Assembly: GCA_945921365.1 (NCBI GenBank)
Contig: CAMEKL010000030.1
Location: 1-5,934, forward strand
Reading direction: 5' to 3'
Source of the DNA: an uncultured Bacillota bacterium
GTDB lineage: Bacteria > Bacillota > Clostridia > Christensenellales > UBA1242
Length of the DNA: 5,934 nucleotides
In this document: piece by piece, positions 1 to 5,335 of the stretch
How the letters are laid out: the number at the start of each line of letters is the position of its first letter
Numbering within the stretch: position 1 is the first letter of the stretch
Position numbers and translations under genes: made by a program
The notes under the pieces: model-generated
What the model was told of the DNA's origin: nothing
Databases searched by the model: none
The model's input: only the letters and a program-made list of their open reading frames with translations

Positions 1-502
1 ATTTATGCATTAAATCATATCCTGATAAAATCGAAAGCACTTTGTCTGCATCTCTAACACTTGAAATATGTGGAGTAACAACAATAATTGCTTCATTCGC
101 ACAGTAAACTGCACGATGAAATCCTGCCTCAACGCCAGCAGGGCAATCAATTAGTATATAGTCAAAACTTGCATCAAGGTCTGTAACAATTTTTTTAATT
201 TTTTCTCCACTTACGGCACTTTGAGAATAGGAGTGTGCTGACGGCATAACATAGAGGGAAGAAATGCGATAGTCTTGCACTAATGCTTGGCTGGCTCTGC
301 ACCTACTTTCAATCACATCAACAATGTCAAACATCACACGTTTTTCAATGCCCAAAACAACATCAAGGTTGTTAAGCCCAATGTCAACATCAATCAAACA
401 AACTCTAAATCCAAGTTCAGCAAGTGTTGCACCTAAATTAGCACAGATTGTTGTTTTTCCAACTCCCCCCTTGCCACTTGTTATAACAATTTTTCTTGCC
501 AT
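1..502 (-). CDS. minD: Septum site-determining ATPase MinD (N-terminal part, cut by window edge)
   Basis: MinD is a membrane-associated P-loop ATPase that helps place the division septum, normally with MinC and a MinE or DivIVA partner. The reverse-strand reading starts at ATG 502-500 and runs 167 codons to the window edge without a stop. Visible landmarks are the deviant Walker A motif GKGGVGKT at residues 10-17 (signature Lys11, catalytic Lys16), the Asp38/Asp40 pair in LIDVDIG, the LDVVLG segment (residues 46-51) typical of MinD rather than ParA, and Walker B ending in IDCPAG at 118-123. About 100 residues, including the membrane-targeting amphipathic helix, lie outside the window. The start is supported by an AGGG Shine-Dalgarno (complement of 509-512) six nt upstream. 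No minC is seen next to it; upstream is the divergent rnr gene. The MinD assignment is confident; its partners cannot be seen. Confidence 0.95.
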   Translation of the reverse strand, partial: MARKIVITSGKGGVGKTTICANLGATLAELGFRVCLIDVDIGLNNLDVVLGIEKRVMFDIVDVIESRCRASQALVQDYRISSLYVMPSAHSYSQSAVSGEKIKKIVTDLDASFDYILIDCPAGVEAGFHRAVYCANEAIIVVTPHISSVRDADKVLSILSGYDLMHK

Positions 503-522
503 AATTTTCCCTAACAAAAGCA

Positions 523-550
523 ATTATATTTTGTTTTAAATCAAGAGCAA
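523..550 (-). promoter_or_regulatory. Probable minD promoter
   Basis: On the minus strand a perfect -10 box TATAAT (complement of 523-528) is preceded after 16 nt by a weak -35 TTGCTC (complement of 545-550). The predicted start near 516 would leave a very short leader carrying only the AGGG ribosome binding site before the minD ATG. The -10 is strong and the -35 matches consensus at only three positions, so this is a moderate call in AT-rich DNA. Confidence 0.4.
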
Positions 551-622
551 AAGCGAAATTTGTTGAAATTTATTCATTTTTAAATTTGTTTGGTGCTTAA
601 TTTATTTTAAATGAAAAACCTT

Positions 623-650
623 TTGAATGTGCTGTTTTATATGTTATGAT
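623..650 (+). promoter_or_regulatory. Probable rnr-smpB promoter with extended -10
   Basis: TTGAAT at 623-628 and TATGAT at 645-650 are separated by 16 nt, and TG at 642-643 gives an extended -10 (TGTTATGAT). Transcription would begin about seven nt downstream, at or next to A658, the first base of the preferred rnr start codon. No Shine-Dalgarno is present in this stretch, so the promoter position suggests a leaderless mRNA. The TSS is predicted, not measured. Confidence 0.45.
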
Positions 651-657
651 ATATAAC

Positions 658-1965
658 ATGAGACTCAGAGATAAAATTCTAAGTGTATTTGATAAGGGTG
701 AGGTTAGATTTAAAAACTATAACTCACTAATAACAATAATTTCAAAACAAACAGGAGAAAGTTTTGAAAATGTTTCTTCGTGCTTAAATTCGCTTCTCAA
801 TGAAGGAATAATTTTTGAAAGTGGCAAAAAATCTCTTGCAAAGGCAAAAGACCTTGGCATTTTTGTTGGAAAAGTTGTTGGAAATGCAAAGGGCTTTGCT
901 TTTGTTAAGTCTAATAACAAGCAGTTTGAAGATTATTTTATTCCCGCAAAAAATCTTCATGGAGCGCTTGATGGCGACACTGTTTCTTTTAAAATTGAAA
1001 AAGATGATGTTGCGCAAGTTGTTAAAATTCTAAAAAGAGGAAACAGCCGTTTAACTGGTGAAGTTGTTGCAAACGACAAAAAAACGCTAAAAGGAAAGTT
1101 TGTTGTTCCAACAAACAGCAAATTTTCTAGAAAAATTTTTGTTTCAGAAAGGGAACTTGCTGGGGCAAAAATTGGAGATAAAGTTGTTGTTGAGCTAACT
1201 TTTATGCCAGAAAAAAATGAAAATCCAGTTGGAAGAGTTGTTAAAATTCTTAGTGGAAGCGAAAAAGAAATTGCAATTGAAAATGTTCTGTCTGAAGGTC
1301 AAATTCCAAAAGAGTTTTCAAAAGAAACAATTTTGGAAGTTGAAAAACTTGATGCAAACATTAAAGAGGAACTTAAACAAAGAAAAGATTTGAGAGATAA
1401 AGTTGTTTTCACAATTGATGGTGAAGATGCTAAAGATTTAGATGATGCAATTTCGCTTGAAAAAATTGGTGAAAAATATATTCTTGGTGTGCATATAGCT
1501 GATGTTGGCAATTTTGTTAAAAAAGGCAGTTTGGTGGATAAGGAGGCATATTTTCGTGCAACAAGTGTGTATTTTCCAGAAAATGTTTATCCAATGCTTC
1601 CAAAAAGGCTTTCAAATGATTTGTGTTCGCTTAATGCTGATGAAGAGAAGCTAACACTTTCTGTGCTTATAACCCTTGATGAAGAAGCAAATATATTAGA
1701 TTATGAAATTTTTGAAAGCGTTATAAAGAGCATGCAAAGATTAACCTACACAGAAGTTTTTAAACTTTTTAGTGGTGAAAAAAATAACATAAAAGAAGAT
1801 GTTGAAAAGTCTCTTTTATCAATGAAAAAACTTTCAGATAAAATTGAGGAGAAAAGCAAGCAGGTGCGCTTGACTTTGATGTTAAGGAAAGCGAATTTGT
1901 TTTTGATGAAAAAGGCAATGTTATTGATGTTAAGGCAAGGGAAAGAAACTGCGCACACAAACTGA
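658..1965 (+). CDS. rnr: Ribonuclease R, N-terminal portion (gene frameshifted near 1852-1857)
   Basis: RNase R is a processive 3'-5' exoribonuclease that degrades structured RNA and, with tmRNA-SmpB, clears non-stop mRNA. Counting from ATG 658: a winged-helix-like N-terminus (about 1-62), a first cold-shock domain (about 68-123, with GKVVGNAKGFAFV and DYFIP), a second OB-like domain (about 132-198), then the catalytic RNB domain. The RNB active site DGEDAKDLDD is complete, with Asp254, Asp260, Asp262 and Asp263 matching the E. coli Asp272/278/280/281 set. In this frame the protein is family-like up to about residue 399, after which it reads unrelated sequence and stops at 1965; the family sequence continues in another frame from about 1857. 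I prefer ATG 658 (Met-Arg-Leu-Arg-Asp) because the predicted transcript starts there; in-frame ATG 646 is the alternative, and an in-frame TAA at 598-600 bounds it. Neither start has a Shine-Dalgarno. Confidence 0.9.
   Translation: MRLRDKILSVFDKGEVRFKNYNSLITIISKQTGESFENVSSCLNSLLNEGIIFESGKKSLAKAKDLGIFVGKVVGNAKGFAFVKSNNKQFEDYFIPAKNLHGALDGDTVSFKIEKDDVAQVVKILKRGNSRLTGEVVANDKKTLKGKFVVPTNSKFSRKIFVSERELAGAKIGDKVVVELTFMPEKNENPVGRVVKILSGSEKEIAIENVLSEGQIPKEFSKETILEVEKLDANIKEELKQRKDLRDKVVFTIDGEDAKDLDDAISLEKIGEKYILGVHIADVGNFVKKGSLVDKEAYFRATSVYFPENVYPMLPKRLSNDLCSLNADEEKLTLSVLITLDEEANILDYEIFESVIKSMQRLTYTEVFKLFSGEKNNIKEDVEKSLLSMKKLSDKIEEKSKQVRLTLMLRKANLFLMKKAMLLMLRQGKETAHTN
1848..1862 (+). other. Frameshift site in rnr (one base missing, A-run 1852-1855)
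   Basis: Upstream the family reading uses codons beginning at 1852 (AAA); downstream it resumes with AAG CAA GCA GGT GCG CTT GAC (from 1854), giving KQAGALDFD, the expected RNase R segment. The downstream frame has a TGA at 1845-1847, so the shift must lie between about 1848 and 1860. Adding one A to the AAAA run at 1852-1855 restores a continuous 709-residue protein. The tract is not a classical X XXY YYZ slippery heptamer in the reading frame. A sequencing or assembly deletion, or a recent mutation, fits better than programmed frameshifting. Confidence 0.85.
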
Positions 1966-2786
1966 TTGAAAATTTTATGGTTCTTGCAAACGAGGTTGTT
2001 GCGCAGGCGTTTGTTAAACTTGATTTGCCATTTGTTTATCGTGTTCACCATGAACCAATAAAAACAAAAATTGACGAAGTTTTAAGAATTATTGAAACGC
2101 TTGGAGCAAAAATTAAATTTTCAAAAAATATAACGCCAAAATATGTTCAACAAATTTTGAAATCAATTGAAACTGAAGATTATTACACAATTGCAAGCAA
2201 ACTTATTTTGCGTGCACTCGAAAAAGCAATTTATCTTCCAGAATGTGAAGGACATTTTGGGCTTGCACTTGAAAATTATTGTCATTTCACATCGCCAATA
2301 AGAAGGTATCCAGATTTAACAATTCACAGAATAATTAAGGAGACTCTTTCAAAAATTGAAGCAAAAACAATCAAGAAAACATCTTTAAATCAAATTAAAA
2401 GCAAAATTAAACTTGAAAATATTTTTGAACTTGAAGAGTTTGTTTATGACGCATCAAACAGGTCAAGCGAAAGAGAAAGAATGGCAGATGAAAGCGAAAG
2501 AAAGGTGGACGACATATATAAAGCAATGCTTATGAAAGATAGAGTTGGAGAGTCGTTTAGTGGAATTGTAACTGGCGTAACCAACTTTGGCGTGTTTGTT
2601 GAGCTTAAAAATAGTGTTGAGGGGCTTGTAAAACTTGAAAATTTGCCAGAAGATAGCTATAATTATGACGAAAAGAAGATGGTTTTAACAAGCAAGGCTA
2701 GAAAATTCTATCTTGGAATGCAAGTTGAGGTTCAACTTTTGGCTGCTAATGTAATTCAGGGTAAAATTGAATTTAAAATTATATAG
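1857..2786 (+). CDS. rnr: Ribonuclease R, C-terminal portion (same gene, shifted frame)
   Basis: This is the rest of the RNase R reading after the frameshift; it is not a separate gene. It begins QAGALDFD and continues with the family's RERN..H.LIE.FM.LANE segment, then the conserved HFTSPIRRYPDL block (nt about 2282-2317) that completes the RNB domain, and a C-terminal S1 RNA-binding domain (nt about 2545-2785, with GIVTGVTNFGVFVEL and EGLVKL). The first in-frame ATG is 1977 but it has no Shine-Dalgarno and would discard conserved residues. The protein ends directly after the S1 fold, without the lysine-rich tail many RNase R proteins carry. The TAG stop at 2784-2786 overlaps the smpB ribosome binding site, consistent with translational coupling. 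With one base restored the full gene runs 658-2786 and encodes about 709 residues, normal for the family. Confidence 0.88.
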   Translation, partial: QAGALDFDVKESEFVFDEKGNVIDVKARERNCAHKLIENFMVLANEVVAQAFVKLDLPFVYRVHHEPIKTKIDEVLRIIETLGAKIKFSKNITPKYVQQILKSIETEDYYTIASKLILRALEKAIYLPECEGHFGLALENYCHFTSPIRRYPDLTIHRIIKETLSKIEAKTIKKTSLNQIKSKIKLENIFELEEFVYDASNRSSERERMADESERKVDDIYKAMLMKDRVGESFSGIVTGVTNFGVFVELKNSVEGLVKLENLPEDSYNYDEKKMVLTSKARKFYLGMQVEVQLLAANVIQGKIEFKII

Positions 2787-2793
2787 GAGAAAT

Positions 2794-3240
2794 ATGATAA
2801 AACAGATTTGTGCTAATAAAAAAGCGAATTTTGAATATGAAATTCTAAAAAAATATGAGGCGGGAATTGTATTAGAGGGTAGCGAAGTTAAGTCTGTTCG
2901 CAGTGGCGGAATTAGTGTTACAGATAGCTATGTTAAAATAATAAATGGAGAAATTTTTTTAATAAATGCATATATTAAGCCATACACTCAGTCAACTTCC
3001 TTCCTTCCAGATCCAAGAAAAAAACGAAAATTGCTTTTAAGAAGCGAAGAAATAGAATATATTTCAAAAAAAGTTTCAGAAAAGGGGTTGACAATTGCTC
3101 CACTTAGAGTATACTTAAAAGGTAACTTTATAAAAGTTGAAATTGGTGTGTGTAGAGGAAAAAAACTTTACGACAAAAAAGCTTCTCTTAAAGAAAAAGC
3201 TGTTAAGCGTGAAATTGAAAGAGAAATAAAGAAAATCTAA
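2794..3240 (+). CDS. smpB: SsrA-binding protein SmpB
   Basis: SmpB binds the tRNA-like domain of tmRNA and mimics the missing anticodon arm, delivering alanyl-tmRNA to ribosomes stalled without a codon in the A site. The 148-residue product has the family landmarks in order: GSEVKSVR at 29-36, INAYIKPY at 57-64, DPRKKRKLLL at 73-82, GVCRGKKLYDKK at 118-129 (usually GLARGKK), and a basic C-terminal tail (130-148) that occupies the mRNA channel. The loop normally reading GN..NHDP is STSFLPDP here, a mild divergence. I chose ATG 2794 because AGGAG at 2785-2789 precedes it by four nt and the protein begins like other SmpB proteins; an in-frame ATG at 2767 lies inside rnr and would add nine spurious residues. 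It is transcribed with rnr and followed after 17 nt by its RNA partner ssrA. Confidence 0.97.
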   Translation: MIKQICANKKANFEYEILKKYEAGIVLEGSEVKSVRSGGISVTDSYVKIINGEIFLINAYIKPYTQSTSFLPDPRKKRKLLLRSEEIEYISKKVSEKGLTIAPLRVYLKGNFIKVEIGVCRGKKLYDKKASLKEKAVKREIEREIKKI

Positions 3241-3257
3241 TAACTTTTTCTTTTTAT

Positions 3258-3603
3258 GGGGGCGTATTTGGTTTCGACGGATTTGATTTTTACAAAGTGC
3301 AAAGCGTGCGGTAGTCGTACCATAAACGAAAAAAATTTTAAACGCAAATAATCAAAATCTTGCTGTTGCTGCTTAGTCGCACAGCTGCCTTAGTTAAAAT
3401 GTCCACGTTTTAACTGAAAGGTATCAAACAAGTGGAAAGGTTGATAGTTTTTCGCCAAAGGAACTATCAATAAACTAATTTGGCTATGCAAAATTGTGAT
3501 TTGTTTGTTCTCACTTTTTGTTAATAAACAAAACAAACTGCGCACGGAGAAAAGCTTTGCAAAACCTTTTCGGACGAGGGTTCAACTCCCTCCGCCTCCA
3601 CCA
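3258..3603 (+). ncRNA. ssrA: Transfer-messenger RNA (tmRNA), tag ANNQNLAVAA
   Basis: tmRNA rescues stalled ribosomes and adds a degradation tag to the unfinished protein. The 346-nt gene has both tRNA-like ends: the acceptor strand GGGGGCG (3258-3264) pairs with CGCCTCC (3593-3599, one G-U), followed by discriminator A and an encoded CCA (3601-3603). The 5' hallmark GGTTTCGACGG and the T-arm GAGGG-TTCAACT-CCCTC are present. Helix P2 is visible: 3298-3305 with 3554-3561, and 3305-3310 with 3541-3546. The mRNA-like part starts at resume codon GCA 3344 and ends at TAG 3374-3376, encoding ANNQNLAVAA; with the tRNA-borne Ala the tag is AANNQNLAVAA. Later hairpins such as 3392-3399/3408-3415 and 3441-3449/3462-3470 fit the pseudoknot region. 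No terminator precedes it, so read-through from smpB with 5' processing is possible. A weak promoter (TTGAAA 3215, TCTAAT 3236) cannot be excluded. Confidence 0.97.
3344..3376 (+). other. tmRNA proteolysis-tag reading frame
   Basis: Ten codons, GCA to GCT, then TAG, encode ANNQNLAVAA. The C-terminal AVAA is a ClpXP-type degron ending in the Ala-Ala seen in nearly all SsrA tags. The resume codon is preceded by an A/T-rich stretch ending TTTTAAAC, as is usual upstream of tmRNA resume codons. Confidence 0.9.
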
Positions 3604-3636
3604 GTAAAATTTTTATTGATAAAAGGGGATAAAATT

Positions 3637-4869
3637 ATGTTATTTTTAGGAGCGTTTGTTGAAGCATTGGTTGATGTTCTCGCAATCATAGGAATTATCT
3701 TAGTTGGTGGTTTCTTAATTTTCTTCCTTGGAGATTTGGTTCTTTCTGTTTTAGATCCAAGTTACACTCTTTTTGGAAAGAAAAAAAATAAGAATAAAGA
3801 CTCAGAAAAAGAAGACGTTAAAGAAATTGAAAACGTTAAAGAAGTTGAAAAAATTGAATATAAGGAGCCAGCAGTGGAAGAAAACAATCTTGCTGTTTCT
3901 CCTGTTGAAGAAGAGTTCAAATTTGACGACGAAGAAAACGCTGTAAGCGAAATTGAAGAAGCAAAAGAAGACGCTCTTTCAGATATTCGTGCAGAAGAAG
4001 AACTTTTCAAAGCAAACATGCTTAAAGCAATTGAAGAAAGAAGAGGCAAACAACAAGAAGCAAAAGAGTCTGCAACAAACAATTTCTTCTTTGATGATGA
4101 AGACTTAAACGCCTTTGATGATGAAGAAGAAGATTTTGAAGGAATAGAAGTTGAACCAGAACAAGAAGAAATAAGCGAAGCAGTTGAAGAGCAAGCAGTT
4201 GAAACTGTTGAAGAACCACTAGCTGAAACTGTTGAAGAACCTGCAGTTGAAGAAACAACAGATGAGGCTTCTCAGGAAGAAACTAACGAAGAACTTGAAG
4301 CTTTAAGAAAAGTAATTGAAGAACAAAAAGCCAAGTTCGAAGCAGAAAAACAAGCACTTCTTGCAAAGAATGAAGAGCTTGCAAAACAACTTGAAAATAA
4401 AGAGGAAGTAGTTGTTGTTGAATCTGCTCCAACAGGCTCAATTGAAGATTATGAAGCGAGACTTGAAACATTAAAACAAAGACTTGCGGAAAACGAAAAA
4501 GAACTCAGAAAAGTTAAAAAAGAATATATTCCACTAAGAAAAGTTGCAAGAACTCTTGAATCTGATGAAAAGAAATTAAGAAGAAAAGAAGCTCTTGTTG
4601 CAAAACAAAAAGTTGTTCTCTATGGTGTTAACAACATTGGTGAAATTGATGAAGAAAAAGCAAAGAAACTTGAAGAAGATTTAGACATCTTGGAAGGCTT
4701 CAAACTTTCTGTTCAACATTGCCAAGAGGTTATGGAAGAAAATAAAGAAAGATATCCAATTTTGGAAAATACTTACAACATCTTAACACAAAATAATAAC
4801 ACAATTAGAAACGACATTGAAGAAGTTGAAAAGGCAATCGAAGAACTTAAAAATTCAGATGCAGAATAA
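3637..4869 (+). CDS. Membrane-anchored acidic coiled-coil protein of unknown function
   Basis: I do not recognise a named family. The 410-residue product starts with a hydrophobic segment (residues about 1-40, core LAIIGIILVGGFLIFFLG) that probably forms one membrane anchor, followed by a basic patch GKKKNKNK (47-54) suggesting the rest stays in the cytoplasm. Residues about 55-215 are strongly acidic and low in complexity, with FFDDEDLNAFDDEEEDFEG (150-169) and short ETVEEP repeats near 189-202. Residues about 216-256 and 270-405 are Glu/Lys/Leu-rich, with heptad-like spacing typical of long coiled coils; GVNNIGEID (330-338) is a break between helices. The start ATG 3637 has AAGGGGA (3623-3629) seven nt upstream; the same frame is open further back only because it runs through the tmRNA gene. 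It lies 33 nt after ssrA with no terminator between, so it may be co-transcribed. A scaffold or envelope role is possible from its architecture but is not shown. Confidence 0.88.
   Translation: MLFLGAFVEALVDVLAIIGIILVGGFLIFFLGDLVLSVLDPSYTLFGKKKNKNKDSEKEDVKEIENVKEVEKIEYKEPAVEENNLAVSPVEEEFKFDDEENAVSEIEEAKEDALSDIRAEEELFKANMLKAIEERRGKQQEAKESATNNFFFDDEDLNAFDDEEEDFEGIEVEPEQEEISEAVEEQAVETVEEPLAETVEEPAVEETTDEASQEETNEELEALRKVIEEQKAKFEAEKQALLAKNEELAKQLENKEEVVVVESAPTGSIEDYEARLETLKQRLAENEKELRKVKKEYIPLRKVARTLESDEKKLRRKEALVAKQKVVLYGVNNIGEIDEEKAKKLEEDLDILEGFKLSVQHCQEVMEENKERYPILENTYNILTQNNNTIRNDIEEVEKAIEELKNSDAE
4200..4241 (+). repeat. Two 18-nt direct repeats inside the coiled-coil gene
   Basis: TGAAACTGTTGAAGAACC occurs at 4200-4217 and again at 4224-4241, a 24-nt (eight-codon) period that keeps frame and gives two ETVEEP units in the acidic linker. 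This looks like a small in-frame duplication in a low-complexity segment and could vary in copy number between strains. Confidence 0.7.
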
Positions 4870-4878
4870 TTAAATAAG

Positions 4879-4903
4879 AACACTCTATTTTGAGTGTTTT
4901 TTT
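4879..4903 (+). terminator. Intrinsic terminator after the coiled-coil gene
   Basis: AACACTC (4879-4885) and GAGTGTT (4892-4898) form a 7-bp stem with a six-base loop TATTTT, followed by a T run to 4903. It lies ten nt after the stop of the upstream gene and separates that unit from the trpS side. Confidence 0.85.
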
Positions 4904-4934
4904 ATGTAAAATATTATAAATGCTTAAAATAAAA

Positions 4935-4963
4935 TTGACCAGTAAAGATTTTTCTATTACGAT
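4935..4963 (+). promoter_or_regulatory. Possible promoter for the small basic ORF
   Basis: TTGACC (4935-4940) and TACGAT (4958-4963) are spaced 17 nt apart. Transcription would start near 4970, just before the GGAG at 4973-4976 and the ATG at 4983. The -35 matches at five positions and the -10 at four. Its placement just after a terminator supports it modestly. Confidence 0.4.
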
Positions 4964-4982
4964 GTAATTATCGGAGTTTACT

Positions 4983-5144
4983 ATGACAAACGAACATCTG
5001 ATTAAAGAGCGAGAAAAAAGGAACTCAAAGAAAAAGGGCGAGAAAAAAAGCGTAAACAGAAAAAACGAAAACAGTCAGAAATGTAAACTTTTGCTAAAAT
5101 TATTGACTTTTTGTGAAATTTTGCATATAATGATTACATCTTAA
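4983..5144 (+). CDS. Small lysine-rich hypothetical ORF (possibly frameshifted)
   Basis: A 53-codon frame starts MTNEHLIKEREKRNSKKKGE, has GGAG (4973-4976) six nt before its ATG, and follows a plausible promoter. I do not recognise the product. As read, its last 20 or so residues are encoded by the trpS promoter region, which is odd. If one A is added to the A6 run at 5014-5019, the reading becomes a more regular basic peptide of 34 residues (ending RKQKKRKQSEM) that stops at TAA 5084-5086, before the trpS promoter. It may be a real small basic protein, a decayed gene, or chance coding in purine-rich DNA. Confidence 0.35.
   Translation: MTNEHLIKEREKRNSKKKGEKKSVNRKNENSQKCKLLLKLLTFCEILHIMITS
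5103..5131 (+). promoter_or_regulatory. trpS promoter
   Basis: TTGACT (5103-5108, five of six consensus bases) and a perfect TATAAT (5126-5131) are separated by exactly 17 nt. The predicted start is near A5138, giving a 5' leader of about 258 nt before trpS. This is the best sigma-A-type promoter in the window and it directly precedes the leader peptide. Confidence 0.85.
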
Positions 5145-5159
5145 ATAAAGGAGAAATAT

Positions 5160-5192
5160 ATGTTTAGTTCATTTATTTGGTGGCGTTGGTAA
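5160..5192 (+). CDS. Trp-rich leader peptide of the trpS attenuator (MFSSFIWWRW)
   Basis: The ten-codon ORF ATG TTT AGT TCA TTT ATT TGG TGG CGT TGG TAA has a strong Shine-Dalgarno AAAGGAG (5147-5153) six nt upstream. Three of its last four codons are Trp, a residue otherwise rare, and a terminator and trpS follow. By analogy with E. coli trpL, which carries tandem Trp codons followed by Arg, ribosome stalling at these codons when charged tRNA-Trp is scarce would report tryptophanyl-tRNA supply. The peptide itself probably has no function beyond being translated. The identification comes from sequence context; it has not been tested. Confidence 0.88.
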   Translation: MFSSFIWWRW

Positions 5193-5213
5193 AGTAGCGT
5201 TCGCAAAAACACT

Positions 5214-5252
5214 TATGTTTTGTGAATGCTTTTTAGTGCGTCACAAAACATA
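5214..5252 (+). promoter_or_regulatory. Leader hairpin 1:2 (anti-antiterminator)
   Basis: TATGTTTTGTGA (5214-5225) is perfectly complementary to TCACAAAACATA (5241-5252), a 12-bp stem extended inward by TGC/GCG with a bulged A. Strand 2 is also one side of the antiterminator, so this hairpin leaves the downstream terminator free to form. It should form first during transcription and may act as a pause signal. Confidence 0.8.
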
Positions 5253-5309
5253 TAAATGGATTAAATATTTAATATATAAAATCTAATATAACCCGTTGGT
5301 ATGTTTTGT
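5243..5309 (+). promoter_or_regulatory. Antiterminator helix 2:3
   Basis: ACAAAACATATAAATGG (5243-5259) can pair with CCGTTGGTATGTTTTGT (5293-5309): 16 of 17 positions pair, two as G-U, with one A-G mismatch at 5254/5298. Strand 3 is nearly the whole 5' arm of the terminator, so the two structures exclude each other. The segment TATGTTTTGT occurs both in strand 1 (5214-5223) and strand 3 (5300-5309), the signature of a competing-hairpin switch. Confidence 0.8.
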
Positions 5310-5335
5310 TTATCAAAATAATCAACGGGTTTTTT
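5290..5335 (+). terminator. Attenuator (intrinsic terminator) upstream of trpS
   Basis: AACCCGTTG (5290-5298) pairs with CAACGGGTT (5323-5331). The stem continues through 5299-5300/5321-5322 and 5302-5308/5314-5320, with A5301 bulged and a five-base loop, and it ends in a T run at 5330-5335. It sits 61 nt before the trpS start codon, between promoter and gene, so termination here would prevent trpS expression. Confidence 0.88.

Noticed and set aside
324..539. Plus-strand ORF of 71 codons
   Set aside because: It is antisense to the clearly coding minD frame and its product is low in complexity with no recognisable motif.
541..622. AT-rich inverted repeats in the minD-rnr gap, such as AAATTT-GTTG-AAATTT
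   Set aside because: They are short, A/T only and expected by chance at this composition; no operator family is recognisable.
1848..1862. Programmed -1 ribosomal frameshifting in rnr
   Set aside because: No in-frame X XXY YYZ heptamer is present, and RNase R is not known to need a frameshift; a one-base deletion explains it more simply.
1977..2786. An independent gene starting at ATG 1977
   Set aside because: It lacks a Shine-Dalgarno, and conserved RNase R sequence extends upstream in the same frame to about 1857, so it is the rest of rnr.
3496..3636. Upstream extension of the coiled-coil ORF to an ATG at 3496
   Set aside because: These 47 codons lie mostly within the tmRNA 3' half and T-arm, and ATG 3637 has a proper ribosome binding site followed by a membrane segment.
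3762..4471. Three minus-strand ORFs of 62-106 codons
   Set aside because: They are Ser- or Leu/Gln-rich shadows of the Glu/Lys-rich coiled-coil gene.
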